Positions 1-10,016 of a DNA stretch of 64,000 bases are shown piece by piece. The notes beneath the pieces are model-generated. The model was not told the DNA's origin. It saw only the letters and a program-made list of their open reading frames with translations, and did not search any database. The DNA comes from Georgenia_A wangjunii (GTDB taxonomy: Bacteria; Actinomycetota; Actinomycetes; Actinomycetales; Actinomycetaceae). The first letter of the stretch is position 1; every line of letters starts with the position of its first letter. Position numbers and translations under genes: made by a program. The stretch lies in assembly GCF_036421915.1 (NCBI RefSeq), contig NZ_JAZGOM010000012.1; one strand, 5' to 3'.

Positions 1-3000
1 CACCGGCCAGCGAGACCGTCACCGACACCGTGTAGGTGTGGGTCGCGGCCGCCGGCAGCGCCTCACCGGAGACGATCTCCGTCTCGTCGACGCCGTCCCA
101 GTCCTCGTACGTCGTCCCGCCACGGGAGACGCTCGCGGACTCGATGACCACGCCATCGGCGAAGGCCAGCTCGTCGCTGAGGTCGTACGTCAGATCCTGG
201 GCGTCGCTCGGGTTGTCGACGGTGAGCGTGTACGTCACGTCCCACGTCCCGTCCCCGTTCTCGACCAGGCTACCGGCCGTCTTCTCGACGGTCGGTGCGA
301 CCGGCTCGGCACAGTCACGCTCGGTGATGTCCTGCTCGTACGCGGTGAGGTTCGCCGCGTTGAGGAAGCCACCACCGTCGGTCCCCTCGTCACCGGAGCA
401 CTGCCCAGGCTCGGAGCCGATGACACCCGCGGCAACCTCGGCGACGACGGTCACGACGTACGTGTGGGTCGCGCCGGCCTCGATGAGCGCGTCCGTGGCG
501 AGGACGGCCGTGTCCCCGGCGCCGAGGTCCCACGTCCCGGAGGTCGCGGTGCCCTCGAGCACCCACGACGCCGCGGTCGGCGTGATGCCAGCCCCGTACT
601 CGAGGGTGTCGGACAGGTCGTACCGGCCGTCGAAAAGTGCGCCGTTCGTGACGACGACGTCGTACGTCACGGTCCACGAGCCGTCCGCGTTCTGGTCGGC
701 ACTCGTCGCCGTCTTGTCGAGCTCGAGCGCGGAAGGCACGCACAGCTCGACCGTCTCGTCGTCGGTCGGGTTGTCGCCGTCCGAGACCACGACCCACGCC
801 GTGTTCGTGAACTCGACGCACTCCCCGCCCACGCCCTGGTGGGTGTGGGGGTAGGTGAACGGGATCGGCGTGCCGGCCGCGTTCCACGTCGCCTGACCGA
901 TGAGCGCGGGGGCGTCGTCCTCCAGCTGGTCGTAGACATCGACCACGAAGTCCGTCTCGCCGTCGAGCTCGAACGCGACGGGGGCCGTGCCGGTCTCGGT
1001 GCGGGCGACGCCGTCGGCGTCGGTCCACGCGGCGGTCGCCGTGTTCGTGCCCTGGTAGCTCGGCTGGCCCACGAAGTCGCACTCGTAGTCGAAGGTCGCC
1101 GACCCGGAGGCCGGGATGACGACGTCCTCAGCGTCCTCGACGGTGCAGCCCACCGCTCCCAGGACGCCTGCGGCGTCGGTGACCGTCACGGTCAGCGGCG
1201 CGAACGTGTTCGGGTTCGTCACCATGATCTCGCCGGTGAGCTCCCAGCCCTCGTCGGTGAAGCCGTCCGGGACCGCGTTGACCGTGTACGTGAACGTCGC
1301 CTGCCCGTCCTCGTCGACCACGACGTCGGTGCCGTCCACCGACTTGTCGATGTCCCAGTGGTAGGTGCGGTCGAAGGACGCGGCTGCCGTCTTCGTCATC
1401 TCCGGCGGAGCCTGCTCGCAGACGGTGACCGTCGTCGAGGCGTCCTGGTCCGTCCCGGCGATCCATGCCGTGTTGGTGCGCTCGACGCAGACGCCGGGTT
1501 CGCCCTCGTGGTCGACGGGGTAGGTGAACACCTGCGGCGTCCCCGCGGCGTTCCACGTCGCCGTACCGATCGGCACCGGGTTGGCCGGGTCCGTCATGTC
1601 GTCGATCACCGTGATGGTCTGGTTGATCGGGTTCTGCGACCACTCATCGGCCGCGACCTCAGCGGTGCCGACGGCCGAGTGGTTGGGGGTCGGCACGGCG
1701 CCGTCCCACGTCACCGTGGCCGTGTTCGTGCCGACGTAGCTCGGCTCAGACGTGAAGGTGCAGGTGTAGCCGAGCTCGACCGTCTCGCCCGCTCCGATGA
1801 CCGCGTCGTCCCCGCCCGCGACGGTGCAGGCGGCGCCGCCGCCCACGTCGACCGAGTCGACGACGTCAGCGGTGATGTCCAGCCACTCGTTGGGGTTGGT
1901 CACCGTGATCGTGCCGGTCATGGCCCACTCGGAGTCAGTGAACTCCTGCGGCGTCGCCGTCACCGTGTAGTTGAACGTCGCCGTCCCGTCCGGGCCGACC
2001 TCGACCCGCGTCTCGTCGACGTCCTTCTCGATGTCCCAGAGGTAGGTGCGGTCGAAGCTGTGGACGACGTTCTTCTCGACCTCGAGGTCGAGGCCGGCGC
2101 AGACCGTGACGGTCTCGGTGCTGGACGCGTCGACCGCGAGCGTGCCGAATCCCGGCGCCATGCGGGCGATGATGTTGTCGCCGATCGTCGCGGTGTTGTC
2201 GTACGTGACGCACTCCCCCGGCACGCTGTCCCAGGTGAGGTCGTAGGTAAAGGTCACCGGGCCGGACCCCGCGTTGACGACGTTGCCCTCCTGGAGGCCG
2301 CCGCTGTAGTCCTCGAGGTCGAAGTGGTCGTCCGTGACGACGACGGAGGCGTCAGTCTCCGTGACCTCGGCGTCGGCGAAGTCGAACGGCGCGGTGCCGG
2401 TGGCTGATCCGGTCGTGCCCGGGAACGCAGCGGCAGGCCACGTCACGCGGACCGTGTTGACGTCGGACGTCGTCGCTGTCCCGCCGGGTACGTCGCAGGT
2501 GTAGGGCAGGGTGATGGTCGCGTTCGCGCCGATCGTCCGGTCCCAGGCCCCGTACGGGACCGAGCAGATGCTCGCAGGCGCCGAGTCGAGGACAGAAAGA
2601 CCCGTGAAGGGGACGTCATTCGGGTTCGTCACCGTGATCGTGCCGAACACCTGGTGCCCGGTCTCGATCGGGTCGCTGGGGGTCACGGTGACGTCGTAGG
2701 TGAACGTCGCACTCTCCACGTCCGCCGGGACGTCCTGCCGGTCCGGGCCCTGCACGAGCTTCTCGATCGTCCACTCGTAGTCACGGTCGTACCGCGCCTG
2801 CGCCGTCTTCGTCACGACGAGGTCGTCGTAGTCCGGTGGCAGCTCGACGTTGCGCACGACACAGCTGATGACCGCGGTCGCCGGGACGTTGACGTCGAAG
2901 CCGGTGGCACCTGCGTTGGTCACGGACACCGCCGCGCCGGTCGCCGTGTCCGTGCACACCGCGTTCGCGCCGCCGACCGGGGCCAGCTCGTAGCCCGCGT

Positions 3001-4696
3001 TGACCGTCTCGGTCACGGTGACGGGCCGCGTGAAGACCCCGCCCGGGTAGGTGACGGCGAAGTTGACGGCGCCGGTCTCGTCGGTCGTGGCGGCGCCCGG
3101 GGTGACGCCGGAGGTGGGGGTCGTGAAGGTCCAGCCCGCGCCGCCCGGCGTCACGGTGCCGGCGGTGTCGACGAGCTCCTTGACGACGGTGAGCGTGCCC
3201 TCGCAGTTGGCGGTCGCGATCTCCTGGAGAGTCTGGGCGAGCTGGTCGAACTGCGTCCTGTAGTAGTCGACGCCCTCCGTCGGGCCGGAGACGAGCGGGA
3301 TGCGGATGGCGGCGCCGGGGAGGAAGGCGTCGGGGCCGATGCCGACGAGGACGACCTGCGCACCGGTCGCCTTGACCGCGTTCGCCGAGAGAATCGCCTC
3401 GTTGACCTCGCGGATGTTCGTCGTACCGCCGTCGCCGTAGCCGTTGCGGTGGAAGGTCGGCGCGCCGTCCGTGAGGAAGAGGACGACGTCGTAGACCTCA
3501 CCGCTCTCGACGACCTGGTGGAAGCCTCGGTCCCAGTTCGTGCCGCCTGCCCGGTTGTTCGGATCACCACCGGTAGCGGTGAAACCGTTGATCCGCGTCG
3601 TGAGCTCGGAGGCGCCTGCCTCCGTGGCGACGGACGTCAGGGACATGCCGCCGTTGGCTGCGCCAACGGCGGGGGCATCGGTCGCGAAGGTGTGCAGCGC
3701 GATGCGTGAGGGGGTGCCGGCCAGGGCGTCGACGAAGGTCGCCGCCGACGCCTTGTACTCGCTGAGCAGGTCCTCGTCCTCGTTGTGCGTCACCGAGTTC
3801 GACAGGTCGATGACCATGGCCATGTCGAGACCACACTGCGGCGGTGGCGTGGGGTTGGGCCGGACGCTGGCCCACACCGGGCTGGGAGCCGTGTTCGTGA
3901 GCTGGCGCGGCAGCCGCACGGTCCGTGTCTCGGCGCTGCCCCCGCTCGCGATGGGCGTCCGCGTCGAGAAGCGGAAGGGGGTGCCGTCAGCCCAGAACTC
4001 CGGGATGATCCAGCCCGTCGGACCGTCGGTCTGGACGGCGTAGAAGTAGTTGTCCCCGAGCTCCAGGTCGACGAAGACACCGCACTCGCCGGTGGCGTCG
4101 GTGGTACAGCTCGCGTCTGTCGGCGTGCCGCCGGTGAGGACGTCCGGACCGGAGGTCTCGAAGAACTCGAAGGTCGCGCCGGCGAGCGGCGTCGTGCTCG
4201 TGCTCGTCGGGCCGGTGCCGGTCCGGTCGCCACCCGCCGTGACGATGATCTTGGCCTGGTTCGGCCCCGGCGGCGCGTCCGGCACGTTGAGGACGCCGAC
4301 GTCGCTCGCGTCCGCCTCCTCCGCGCTCGGCGCCACGTCCGCGGCGGCGTCCGCCGTCTCGCCCTCGGCCTGAGCCGACTCCGGTGCGCTCACCGCGGGA
4401 GCGGGCGCCTCCGCGTCCGGAGCAGGCGCCTCGACGTCCGGGGCCGGCGCCTCGGCGTCCGGACCGGCGCCGTCGGGCACGCCCGCCCGGGACGCCTCGG
4501 CCGCGTCGCTCGCCTCGAGCGTCGTCTCGGACTCGACCGCCTCCTGGAGCAGCTGCTCGACGTCGCGCGGTGGCGCACCGGTCGCGAGCGAGGCGCTCCC
4601 GGAGGAGACGAGTGCCATGCTCAGCAGCGCGACGAAGAGCGCTCGAGCGCCCTTGCGTGCGGGCCTGATGGCGGGTCGACGGGCAGAGTGGCGCAT
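1..4696 (-). CDS. Giant secreted vWA-domain repeat surface protein (C-terminus outside window)
   Basis: The frame is open from an ATG to the window edge, about 1,565 codons without a stop, so the C-terminus and any sortase signal are not visible. The N-terminus is a signal peptide (basic RRPAIRPARKGAR, then a hydrophobic stretch ending near residue 40), followed by an Ala/Pro/Glu linker with repeated EAPAPD units. A vWA domain spans about residues 290-475, with a complete MIDAS: DLSNS near 295, GGTN, and TDGAP near 410. A Cna-B/SpaA-like domain follows. Then come three modules of about 230-240 residues, each opening with K-x-x-x-x-x-(F/Y)-DR-(T/D)-Y-x-W, then DUF11-like repeats. This is the layout of metal-dependent adhesins or pilus-tip proteins. 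Adhesion is inferred. The start has AGGGAG seven bases upstream. Confidence 0.85.
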   Translation of the reverse strand, partial: MRHSARRPAIRPARKGARALFVALLSMALVSSGSASLATGAPPRDVEQLLQEAVESETTLEASDAAEASRAGVPDGAGPDAEAPAPDVEAPAPDAEAPAPAVSAPESAQAEGETADAAADVAPSAEEADASDVGVLNVPDAPPGPNQAKIIVTAGGDRTGTGPTSTSTTPLAGATFEFFETSGPDVLTGGTPTDASCTTDATGECGVFVDLELGDNYFYAVQTDGPTGWIIPEFWADGTPFRFSTRTPIASGGSAETRTVRLPRQLTNTAPSPVWASVRPNPTPPPQCGLDMAMVIDLSNSVTHNEDEDLLSEYKASAATFVDALAGTPSRIALHTFATDAPAVGAANGGMSLTSVATEAGASELTTRINGFTATGGDPNNRAGGTNWDRGFHQVVESGEVYDVVLFLTDGAPTFHRNGYGDGGTTNIREVNEAILSANAVKATGAQVVLVGIGPDAFLPGAAIRIPLVSGPTEGVDYYRTQFDQLAQTLQEIATANCEGTLTVVKELVDTAGTVTPGGAGWTFTTPTSGVTPGAATTDETGAVNFAVTYPGGVFTRPVTVTETVNAGYELAPVGGANAVCTDTATGAAVSVTNAGATGFDVNVPATAVISCVVRNVELPPDYDDLVVTKTAQARYDRDYEWTIEKLVQGPDRQDVPADVESATFTYDVTVTPSDPIETGHQVFGTITVTNPNDVPFTGLSVLDSAPASICSVPYGAWDRTIGANATITLPYTCDVPGGTATTSDVNTVRVTWPAAAFPGTTGSATGTAPFDFADAEVTETDASVVVTDDHFDLEDYSGGLQEGNVVNAGSGPVTFTYDLTWDSVPGECVTYDNTATIGDNIIARMAPGFGTLAVDASSTETVTVCAGLDLEVEKNVVHSFDRTYLWDIEKDVDETRVEVGPDGTATFNYTVTATPQEFTDSEWAMTGTITVTNPNEWLDITADVVDSVDVGGGAACTVAGGDDAVIGAGETVELGYTCTFTSEPSYVGTNTATVTWDGAVPTPNHSAVGTAEVAADEWSQNPINQTITVIDDMTDPANPVPIGTATWNAAGTPQVFTYPVDHEGEPGVCVERTNTAWIAGTDQDASTTVTVCEQAPPEMTKTAAASFDRTYHWDIDKSVDGTDVVVDEDGQATFTYTVNAVPDGFTDEGWELTGEIMVTNPNTFAPLTVTVTDAAGVLGAVGCTVEDAEDVVIPASGSATFDYECDFVGQPSYQGTNTATAAWTDADGVARTETGTAPVAFELDGETDFVVDVYDQLEDDAPALIGQATWNAAGTPIPFTYPHTHQGVGGECVEFTNTAWVVVSDGDNPTDDETVELCVPSALELDKTATSADQNADGSWTVTYDVVVTNGALFDGRYDLSDTLEYGAGITPTAASWVLEGTATSGTWDLGAGDTAVLATDALIEAGATHTYVVTVVAEVAAGVIGSEPGQCSGDEGTDGGGFLNAANLTAYEQDITERDCAEPVAPTVEKTAGSLVENGDGTWDVTYTLTVDNPSDAQDLTYDLSDELAFADGVVIESASVSRGGTTYEDWDGVDETEIVSGEALPAAATHTYTVSVTVSLAG

Positions 4697-4771
4697 CGTA
4701 GGCTCCCTTGTGATCAGTGGGCCTGCCCAGGACACACCTGCGCGCGCGAAAAGTGGCGACGGATGCAGGGT

Positions 4772-4786
4772 GATCATCGGATGATC
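4772..4786. promoter_or_regulatory. 15-bp perfect palindrome upstream of the vWA protein gene
   Basis: GATCATC-G-GATGATC is a perfect inverted repeat about 76 bp upstream of the surface protein start, in the 178-bp gap that follows the first LuxR-family gene. A second TGATCA lies at 4711-4716. It could be an operator, perhaps for one of the neighbouring LuxR-type regulators. No -10/-35 pair is convincing here. Confidence 0.35.
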
Positions 4787-4874
4787 GTGAGGGTGACACG
4801 TGCCCCCCGTTGACCCGCGCCAGGCCCTGACCCGTCCCGGGCGAGGAGCGGTCACGTCGCCGCCCCGCACACTC

Positions 4875-7409
4875 CTACGGGATGATCGACAGCTCGCGCG
4901 CCCGGGCGACCGCGTCCGCGCGGCTGCTCACCCCGAGCTTGCGGTAGATCCGGCGCACGTGGGTCTTGACCGTGCTCTCGGACAGGAAGAGCTTGTGGGC
5001 GATGTACGACAGCGGCCGGTTGCCGACGAGCTGCTCGAAGACGCGTAGCTCTGCCTCGCTCAGCTCGCCGGAGCGCAGCGGCTCGGGGAAGATCCCGAGG
5101 CCGTCGGCGGGCAGGGCGCGCGCGAGGAAGACCCGGGCGTTGGGCATCGACTCGGTGATGGCGTCGAGGTCGGACCGCGGGACGTAGAGGAACGGCAGGA
5201 GCAGGCCGGTGTCCTGCGCGAGGCTCGTCGCGAGGTGCAGGGCCTCGATCGCCGTCTGGGTCTGGTCCGAGCGCAGGGCCGCGCACGCGCGGACGAGACT
5301 GAGCTCCATGGCCAGGCGCGGACGCACCGCGGCCACGGACGCCGCTCCCTCGGACAGGCGTAACGCCTCCCGCTGGGCTCCGACGTACATCGCGTACCGC
5401 GCCCGTGAGACCCGCAGCCACACGCTCGAGCTGCTGCTCTCCCGGAGCACGGCGGCCGCCCTGTCGAGCTGACCGGTGACGAGGTAGAGGTCGGAGAGGA
5501 CCGCCGCGGTGATGTTGCCCGCGAGGCCCCGGTGGCTCGGGTCGAGGACGCGCCGGTACGCCTCGATCTCGGCGATCGCCTCGAGGCCTCCGCCGGTCCG
5601 GAGCGCCCGCGCGCCGTTGACGTAGCTGACGAAGCCCTTCAACGGCTCGAGGCCGGCGGGGAACCGGCGGGCGGCGACGGTGAGCGCTTCGGGCTCGAGC
5701 CGCATCGAGGAGATCATCGACTCGACGATCGGGGTGCCGAAGGATTCCAGCACCGATTCCGGCGCCTCGAGCCCCCGGGCGTGCGCGAGCCACTCCTCCG
5801 CCGCCTCGAGGTGCCCGAGAACCACGAGCGCGAGCGAGAGCCCGACCGCCGCTTCCCGTGCGGCGGTCTGGTCACCCGCCTCTCGGCCCCGCTTGACGGC
5901 CTGACCGAACGCGAACGCGGCGGAGACCGAGTCCTCCTCCGCGAGCACCGAGATCGCCCACTGCAGGAGGAGCTCGGGCACCGCTCGCCGCACCTCGGGG
6001 GACCATGTGCCCGACGGTTCCGTGCCGCCGGAGCGCGCGCCGTCGAGGAGACCGGCAGCGATGTCCGCGGACGCTGCGCTCCAGCCGTCGCCGGACCGTC
6101 GCGCGAGTCGCTCGGTCAGGGTGAGGGGCCGCCCGTCGAGGAGCCCACCCGGCGCGAGCTGGCCACTGCGCAGGACGTCCGCCGCGCGCTGGGGCGTGTG
6201 CTCGTCGAGGATGTAGTCGCGGGCGACGAGCAGCCGGGCGCTCGAGACGATGACCTCCTCGGGCATCGCGTGGACGGCGCGGTGGAGGGCGTCGGTGTGC
6301 TGAGCGAGGAGCTCGGCCCACCACTGCTCGGCGACGGCCACGGCCAGGTCCCAGTCCTCCGCCTCGACGGCGTGCGCGAAGGCCGCCGGTCCGTCCCCGG
6401 CGGCGAGCCGGTGGCCGGCGACGCGGCGGTGGAGCCGGCGGTACCGTGGGCGGTCGTCCTCCCGGAGCACGGACGCAACGAGGCGCCGGACGAACGTCGT
6501 GTACGCGTACCGGGTGTCCTCGCCAGGGCTCCGGGTCACGTGGAAGAGCCCCGCGGCGTAGATCCGCGTGAACGCCTGCGCCACCGCGTCCTTGCCCACG
6601 AGGTCGACAGCCTCCTCGCGCGTGAAGCTCGTCGGCACGGCGACGCCGGTGGCGAACTCGTAGAAGCGGTCGGAGTCGTGGTCGTGGAGCACCGCGGTGG
6701 CGTACCGGCGAGCACCGGCGAGGTCGAGGTCGAGCGTCCCGTCGTCCGCGCGGGACGCGTCGAGGAGCACCGCCCGCGCGAGCGCCGGCCAGCCGGCGAC
6801 GTCGCGGCGCACCTGCTCGGCCTCGGCCGAGGCGAGGGGGCACCCGAGGCGCTCCGCCAGCTCGGCCACGCCGGCGGCGTCGAGCGCGAGGTCGGGAGCG
6901 CGCAGGACGAGCGAGTCCACGCTCGCCGGTCCCATCCGCTCGATCGGGCGCTCGGTCCGGGTGAGTGCGACGAGGTGGAGGCCTGGGTTCGTCTGCACGA
7001 ACCGGACGAGGTCGGAGTCCACCTCCTCGTCGCTGACCTCGTCGAGCCCGTCGAGGACGAGGACGGGCTCACCGACGATGCGCCGGAGCGCCCGCTCGAC
7101 GGAGCGAAGGCCTGGCTCCTCCACGGCATCGACCAGCTCCCGCTCGACGAGGGCGTCATGGATGAGCCGCCAGAGCTCGAGCGGGCCGACGTCCCGCTGC
7201 GGGACGGTCACCCAGATGACCGTCCGGCCCCGTGCGCCTACACCCCGCATCCACGAGGCCACGGTGCTCGTCTTGCCGAAGCCGCGCGGCGCTCGCAGGA
7301 CGACGAGAGGCGGCAGCGCGTCCGGGACTCGGGCAGCGGGCGTGGCGACGAACGCCGCGGGCACGCGGGGCAGGAACCGCTGCGCGGAGTCGTGAGCGCG
7401 CTCGGGCAT
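4875..7409 (-). CDS. LuxR family transcriptional regulator, large ATP-binding (LAL/MalT-like), copy 1
   Basis: 844 residues, the usual LAL size. An N-terminal STAND-type ATPase has a Walker A (APRGFGKTS, residues 40-48) and a Walker B (VLVLDGLDE, about 116-124). A long helical region resembling the MalT winged-helix and TPR sensor core follows. The last 65 residues are a LuxR helix-turn-helix (LSEAELRVFEQL...STVKTHVRRIYRKLG). By family it is an ATP- and ligand-dependent transcriptional activator. The ligand is unknown. It starts 5 bp after the stop of its paralog, so the two are probably co-transcribed, and it ends 178 bp before the vWA surface protein, a plausible target. Confidence 0.9.
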   Translation of the reverse strand: MPERAHDSAQRFLPRVPAAFVATPAARVPDALPPLVVLRAPRGFGKTSTVASWMRGVGARGRTVIWVTVPQRDVGPLELWRLIHDALVERELVDAVEEPGLRSVERALRRIVGEPVLVLDGLDEVSDEEVDSDLVRFVQTNPGLHLVALTRTERPIERMGPASVDSLVLRAPDLALDAAGVAELAERLGCPLASAEAEQVRRDVAGWPALARAVLLDASRADDGTLDLDLAGARRYATAVLHDHDSDRFYEFATGVAVPTSFTREEAVDLVGKDAVAQAFTRIYAAGLFHVTRSPGEDTRYAYTTFVRRLVASVLREDDRPRYRRLHRRVAGHRLAAGDGPAAFAHAVEAEDWDLAVAVAEQWWAELLAQHTDALHRAVHAMPEEVIVSSARLLVARDYILDEHTPQRAADVLRSGQLAPGGLLDGRPLTLTERLARRSGDGWSAASADIAAGLLDGARSGGTEPSGTWSPEVRRAVPELLLQWAISVLAEEDSVSAAFAFGQAVKRGREAGDQTAAREAAVGLSLALVVLGHLEAAEEWLAHARGLEAPESVLESFGTPIVESMISSMRLEPEALTVAARRFPAGLEPLKGFVSYVNGARALRTGGGLEAIAEIEAYRRVLDPSHRGLAGNITAAVLSDLYLVTGQLDRAAAVLRESSSSSVWLRVSRARYAMYVGAQREALRLSEGAASVAAVRPRLAMELSLVRACAALRSDQTQTAIEALHLATSLAQDTGLLLPFLYVPRSDLDAITESMPNARVFLARALPADGLGIFPEPLRSGELSEAELRVFEQLVGNRPLSYIAHKLFLSESTVKTHVRRIYRKLGVSSRADAVARARELSIIP

Positions 7410-7414
7410 GACGG

Positions 7415-10012
7415 TCAGCGCCTCGGCGGCGGCGGGAGGAGCCGTCGGCTCAGTCGCAGCGCCTCCTCCCGGCCCGACGCCCCCAGCTTGTGGTACACGC
7501 TGCGCAGGTGCGTCTTCGCCGTGTTGACGGACACCCCGAGCTCGGCGCCGATGCCGGCCGGGCCCGGGTGGTCGCGCAGCGCCATGAGGACCTCGAGCTC
7601 GCGGTCGCTGAGGAGGTCGAGGCCGTCGAGGCGCGTCCGGACGCCCCGGGTCTCCGCGGGGCGCGGGGTGTCCTCGACGGGCTCCACCGCATCGACGACG
7701 GGCGCGGCCTGCGCCTGGTCGCCGCGGTGCTCGCCGCGCTGGTTGTTGCCCCGGGCATGCCCGAGGGAGGCAAGCTCGGAGTCGCGGACGCGCTCGCCCC
7801 CGGACGGGACGCGCAGCGCGAGCACGCTCTCGTCGCTACGAGCGAGGTCGGTGAAGGCATCGAGCGGGACGAGGGCGAACGGCCGGCGCTGGCCCGTGGC
7901 ACGGGCGGCGTGCACAGCGCGCGAGAACGCGGCCGCCGCCGACGTCCGCTCGCCGAGGCTGAGGTGGGCGCGCGCGAGCACGAGGTTGGTCTCGAGCGTC
8001 GCGCGCACGGTGAGGCGCGGGTCGCGCAGGGCTGCCTGGGCACTGTCGATCGCCTCACGCAGCCGGCCCTGCGCGTAGTGGACGGTCGCCCACGTCGGGT
8101 TCGAGACGTGGGACGCCGCGAACCGGGCGAGGGACTCCTCGGCGACGTCGGGCATCCCGGCGACGACGAGGAGCTCGACGATCGTCGTGCCGAGCAGGGA
8201 CTCGGTGATGCCGTTGCGCTCGAGGTGGCGCATCGCGGCGCGAAGGTCGTTGGCGGAGCGCGCCTGCTGCTCGACGGAGCCGCTCACCGTGGCCGCGTGC
8301 CCGCGGACGAAGACGGTCATCGCCCACAGGTCGTCGCGCCGGTGCGGCTCGAGCATCGCGGCCACGGCCTCCTCGGCCTCGGGCGTCATGCCGTCGACGC
8401 AGGCGAGCGCGTACGCCAGCCGCGCCCATGTCTGGACGAGGTCGGTCAGTCCCTCGCGGCGGGGACCGCTGAGGAGCGGCTTGATGTCCGCGTGCTCCGC
8501 CCACCGCAGCGCCTGGTTGACCTCTCCGCTCAGCGCCTTCGTCACCATGAGGCCAGCGCTGCCCATGAGGATCGCGCCCGCGTCCTTCGTGTCGAGCCCG
8601 CGCTCGCGCACGAGCCCGAACGCGTAGATCGCCGCGGCCGGGTCCCCGGCGAGCACCGCGCTGACGCCCCACTGGACGAGGACGATGACGAGGTCGTCCT
8701 CGCTGAAGCCGTCCATGGCCCGGAGCTGCCCGGCCATCTGGAGGAACGCCGGCTCGCGCGTGGCCCACTGCTGCCCGTCCGGGCCGCCCTGCCGCGAGGG
8801 CATCCGGGGCAGCTCGGCGCGCGCCACGGCCAGCCGTGGGTGGGCGGCCACCATCTCCTCGGGGAACGCCCGGGCCGCCTCGATGAGGGTCATCTGGTGC
8901 GACGTGACGAGCGACGCCCAGTCCTGCTCGATGACCTGGAGCGCGATGTCCCACTCCCCCGCACGGCACGCGTGCCGCAGGACCCCGGCTGCCCCCTCCT
9001 CGCGCGCCGCCTCGACCATGAGCGCGAGGTGCACCTCACGCTCCACCTCGGGCCGCGACTCGCGCAGGATCCGCACGAGCGCCTCACGGATCGCCGGCGG
9101 GTAGCCGTAGCGCACGCCCGCGTCCGTCCTGCGCACGGTGAGGAGCCCGGTGAGCCGCATGTTCCGCAGGTCCCGGGCGCCTCGCTCCCCGGGCACGATG
9201 GCCGTCACGCCGCTCGCGGTGAACTCCTCGGGCACCGCTGTCCGGAGGAGGAACTCGCGGAGCCCCTCGGACTGGAGGTCGTTGAGGAGGGTGGCGAGGT
9301 AGCCGTCGACGAGGCTCGCCTCGACCCGCGCGTCCCCGCCCGTCACCGCGGCGTCCTCGATGCAGGAGCGGATCGCGGCGGGCCACCCGCCGAGGTCGTG
9401 CGCGATCTCGTGCGCCTGCCTGCGCGTCATCTCCAGGCCCATGCGCTCGGACAGGGCCGCGACGAGCTCCGGGGTGAGCGCGAGGTCCTCGGGCCGGATG
9501 ACCGCGGTGTCCACCGAGAGCGCCCCGGTCGTCTCGAGCGCGCGCAGGGCCCGCGTCGCGACGACGAGGTCGAGCCGCTCGTTCTGCCGGACGAGCTCGA
9601 CGAGGTCCTCGTCGATCTCGTCGGCGCCCTCGATGCGGCCCGCCTCGTGGAAGTCGTCGATGACGAGGATGAGTGGCTTGCGCCGCCCGAGGAGCGCCTG
9701 GCACACGGCGACCCGGTCGTCCCCTGCCGGGTCGGTCACCAGGCCCGCGTCCGTGAGCGCGGCGCGGAGCAGGCGCCAGAAGCCCGACGCGATGCGCGCC
9801 TCGATCGAGAGCCTGAGGTAGAGCACCGGGTCGTCGTCGTCCCGCTGGCCGAGCCACCGCACGATCGCCGTCGTCTTGCCGTACCCCCGGGGCCCACGGA
9901 CGATCGTCAGCGGCGCGCGGTTGGCGAGCGTGTCGGTGACGCTCGCCCCGATCTCGGCATCCCGGCTGGCGCGCGGCAGCACGCCGTAGACCTGCCGCCC
10001 CAGGTGTGCCAT
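7415..10012 (-). CDS. LuxR family transcriptional regulator, large ATP-binding (LAL/MalT-like), copy 2
   Basis: 865 residues, with the same architecture as the downstream paralog. Walker A is GPRGYGKTT at residues 40-48 and Walker B is LILVIDDF at about 114-121. A long alpha-helical middle and a C-terminal LuxR HTH follow (LLSDRELEVLMALRD...TAKTHLRSVYHKLG). The paralogs share layout but differ widely in sequence, so the duplication looks old. A low-complexity Arg/Gln/Ala linker (about residues 740-785) precedes the HTH. The ATG lies 5 bp after the map stop, so transcription may run in from secY-adk-map. The effector is unknown. Confidence 0.9.
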   Translation of the reverse strand: MAHLGRQVYGVLPRASRDAEIGASVTDTLANRAPLTIVRGPRGYGKTTAIVRWLGQRDDDDPVLYLRLSIEARIASGFWRLLRAALTDAGLVTDPAGDDRVAVCQALLGRRKPLILVIDDFHEAGRIEGADEIDEDLVELVRQNERLDLVVATRALRALETTGALSVDTAVIRPEDLALTPELVAALSERMGLEMTRRQAHEIAHDLGGWPAAIRSCIEDAAVTGGDARVEASLVDGYLATLLNDLQSEGLREFLLRTAVPEEFTASGVTAIVPGERGARDLRNMRLTGLLTVRRTDAGVRYGYPPAIREALVRILRESRPEVEREVHLALMVEAAREEGAAGVLRHACRAGEWDIALQVIEQDWASLVTSHQMTLIEAARAFPEEMVAAHPRLAVARAELPRMPSRQGGPDGQQWATREPAFLQMAGQLRAMDGFSEDDLVIVLVQWGVSAVLAGDPAAAIYAFGLVRERGLDTKDAGAILMGSAGLMVTKALSGEVNQALRWAEHADIKPLLSGPRREGLTDLVQTWARLAYALACVDGMTPEAEEAVAAMLEPHRRDDLWAMTVFVRGHAATVSGSVEQQARSANDLRAAMRHLERNGITESLLGTTIVELLVVAGMPDVAEESLARFAASHVSNPTWATVHYAQGRLREAIDSAQAALRDPRLTVRATLETNLVLARAHLSLGERTSAAAAFSRAVHAARATGQRRPFALVPLDAFTDLARSDESVLALRVPSGGERVRDSELASLGHARGNNQRGEHRGDQAQAAPVVDAVEPVEDTPRPAETRGVRTRLDGLDLLSDRELEVLMALRDHPGPAGIGAELGVSVNTAKTHLRSVYHKLGASGREEALRLSRRLLPPPPRR

Positions 10013-10016
10013 AACG

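Noticed and set aside
38..2407. 789-codon plus-strand frame at the left edge
   Set aside because: Antisense to the vWA repeat protein, whose minus-strand frame has a signal peptide, MIDAS and repeats.
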